Below, one piece after another: positions 23,238 through 23,720 of a stretch of DNA of 23,720 bases. This DNA is from JAVBJN01 sp031546985 (GTDB lineage: Bacteria; Bacteroidota; Bacteroidia; Chitinophagales; Chitinophagaceae): assembly GCA_031546985.1 (NCBI GenBank), contig JAVBJN010000095.1, positions 1 to 23,720 on the forward strand, in the 5' to 3' direction. The notes under the pieces were generated by a model that was given only the letters and a program-made list of their open reading frames with translations, was not told the origin of the DNA and searched no databases. A program made the position numbers and the translations under genes. Every line of letters begins with the position of its first letter. Positions within the stretch are counted from its first letter, which is position 1.

Positions 23238-23720
23238 ATGAGACATATGTCAGCCAGCATTTATTATCCATTGGGCATGGCGGCCATGCTGTTTTTTACA
23301 GCCTGCGGCTCCCCCTCTGGTAACGGCAGCCAGCACAGCGACAGCACGGCTACCGGCACTGTAACAAACGCAGCACCACACCAACCGTTGGTTAAAGAAC
23401 GGTACGTTGGTATGTTGCCCTGCGCCGACTGCCCCGGTATGCGCACCGAGCTGCTCCTGAACCACGAAGAAGGCCATGCCGATGGGGAATACATCCTTAC
23501 CGAAACCTACCTGGGCCGGTCAGATACGCCACAGGTTTCGCAAGGGGTGTACACTACCCTGCGAGGCAATGAAAAAGACCCCAACGCTACGCTTATACAA
23601 TTAAACCCTGGTAAAGAAACCTTTTTCAACTACCTGCAACTCGACAATGAAACCCTGGCCAGTTGTGGCCAAACAGAGTATCCGCCGCAACCCAAGGGCC
23701 TATCCCCGCGCGGCCAAGCC
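23238..23720 (+). CDS. NlpE-like envelope lipoprotein (3' end beyond window)
   Basis: The frame is open from ATG 23238 to the last base (161 residues so far). A second ATG at 23247 is also possible. A lipoprotein signal ends in FTAC (C23), followed by a Ser/Gly/Thr-rich linker. At about 56-70 lies YVGMLPCADCPGMRTEL, the hallmark of NlpE N-terminal domains with the CxxC pair (C62, C65). NlpE-type proteins bind copper or sense envelope stress in other bacteria; here copper handling is inferred from CxxC only. It lies 27 nt after the antiporter gene, probably in one transcript. Confidence 0.85.
   Translation, partial: MRHMSASIYYPLGMAAMLFFTACGSPSGNGSQHSDSTATGTVTNAAPHQPLVKERYVGMLPCADCPGMRTELLLNHEEGHADGEYILTETYLGRSDTPQVSQGVYTTLRGNEKDPNATLIQLNPGKETFFNYLQLDNETLASCGQTEYPPQPKGLSPRGQA

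Overview
The window looks like chromosomal DNA of a Bacteroidota bacterium, most likely of the Chitinophagaceae type. The signs are type IX secretion (T9SS) type A sorting domains, a PCMD-domain lipoprotein with a beta-barrel partner, -7 promoter boxes of the TAnnTTTG type, A-rich leaders without Shine-Dalgarno sequences, and the general style of the proteins. I see no rRNA, tRNA, CRISPR array, insertion sequence or phage gene.

Left part (1-7273, all minus strand): a tandem array of three paralogous secreted proteins with T9SS C-terminal sorting domains. The first is cut by the window edge; the others are complete (666 and 670 aa). Each copy is a self-contained unit: an upstream element, a TAGTTTTG -7 box, a leader of about 120 nt with a stem-loop, the gene, and its own Rho-independent terminator. 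The distance from the upstream element to the -7 box is the same in all three. The leader hairpin shows a compensatory base change and a conserved loop. To the right of the array are scraps of at least one, probably two, decayed copies. An AraC-family regulator (7274-8110) follows and may control the array.

Middle part (8111-17193): a 700-bp gene-free stretch with interspersed-repeat fragments; a secreted ChaN-like protein; a convergent pair (PCMD lipoprotein and outer-membrane beta-barrel); the DEAD-box helicase RhlE with a TTG start; a small glycine-tailed RRM RNA-binding protein with a long leader; an LpxL-type acyltransferase next to a membrane fatty-acid desaturase; and a glutaryl-CoA-dehydrogenase-like enzyme.

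Right part (17194-23720): a tightly packed four-gene operon encoding a small cysteine-containing protein of unknown function, a seven-helix membrane protein of unknown function, a one-helix histidine kinase and a NarL/FixJ-type response regulator. This looks like a signalling cassette whose input is the two unknown proteins. It is followed by a lipoprotein that lacks an ATG start, a CPA2-type cation/proton antiporter with a universal-stress-protein-like tail, and an NlpE-like lipoprotein cut by the window edge.

The most promising unexplained structures are the repeated promoter/leader module of the T9SS array and the four-gene signalling cassette.
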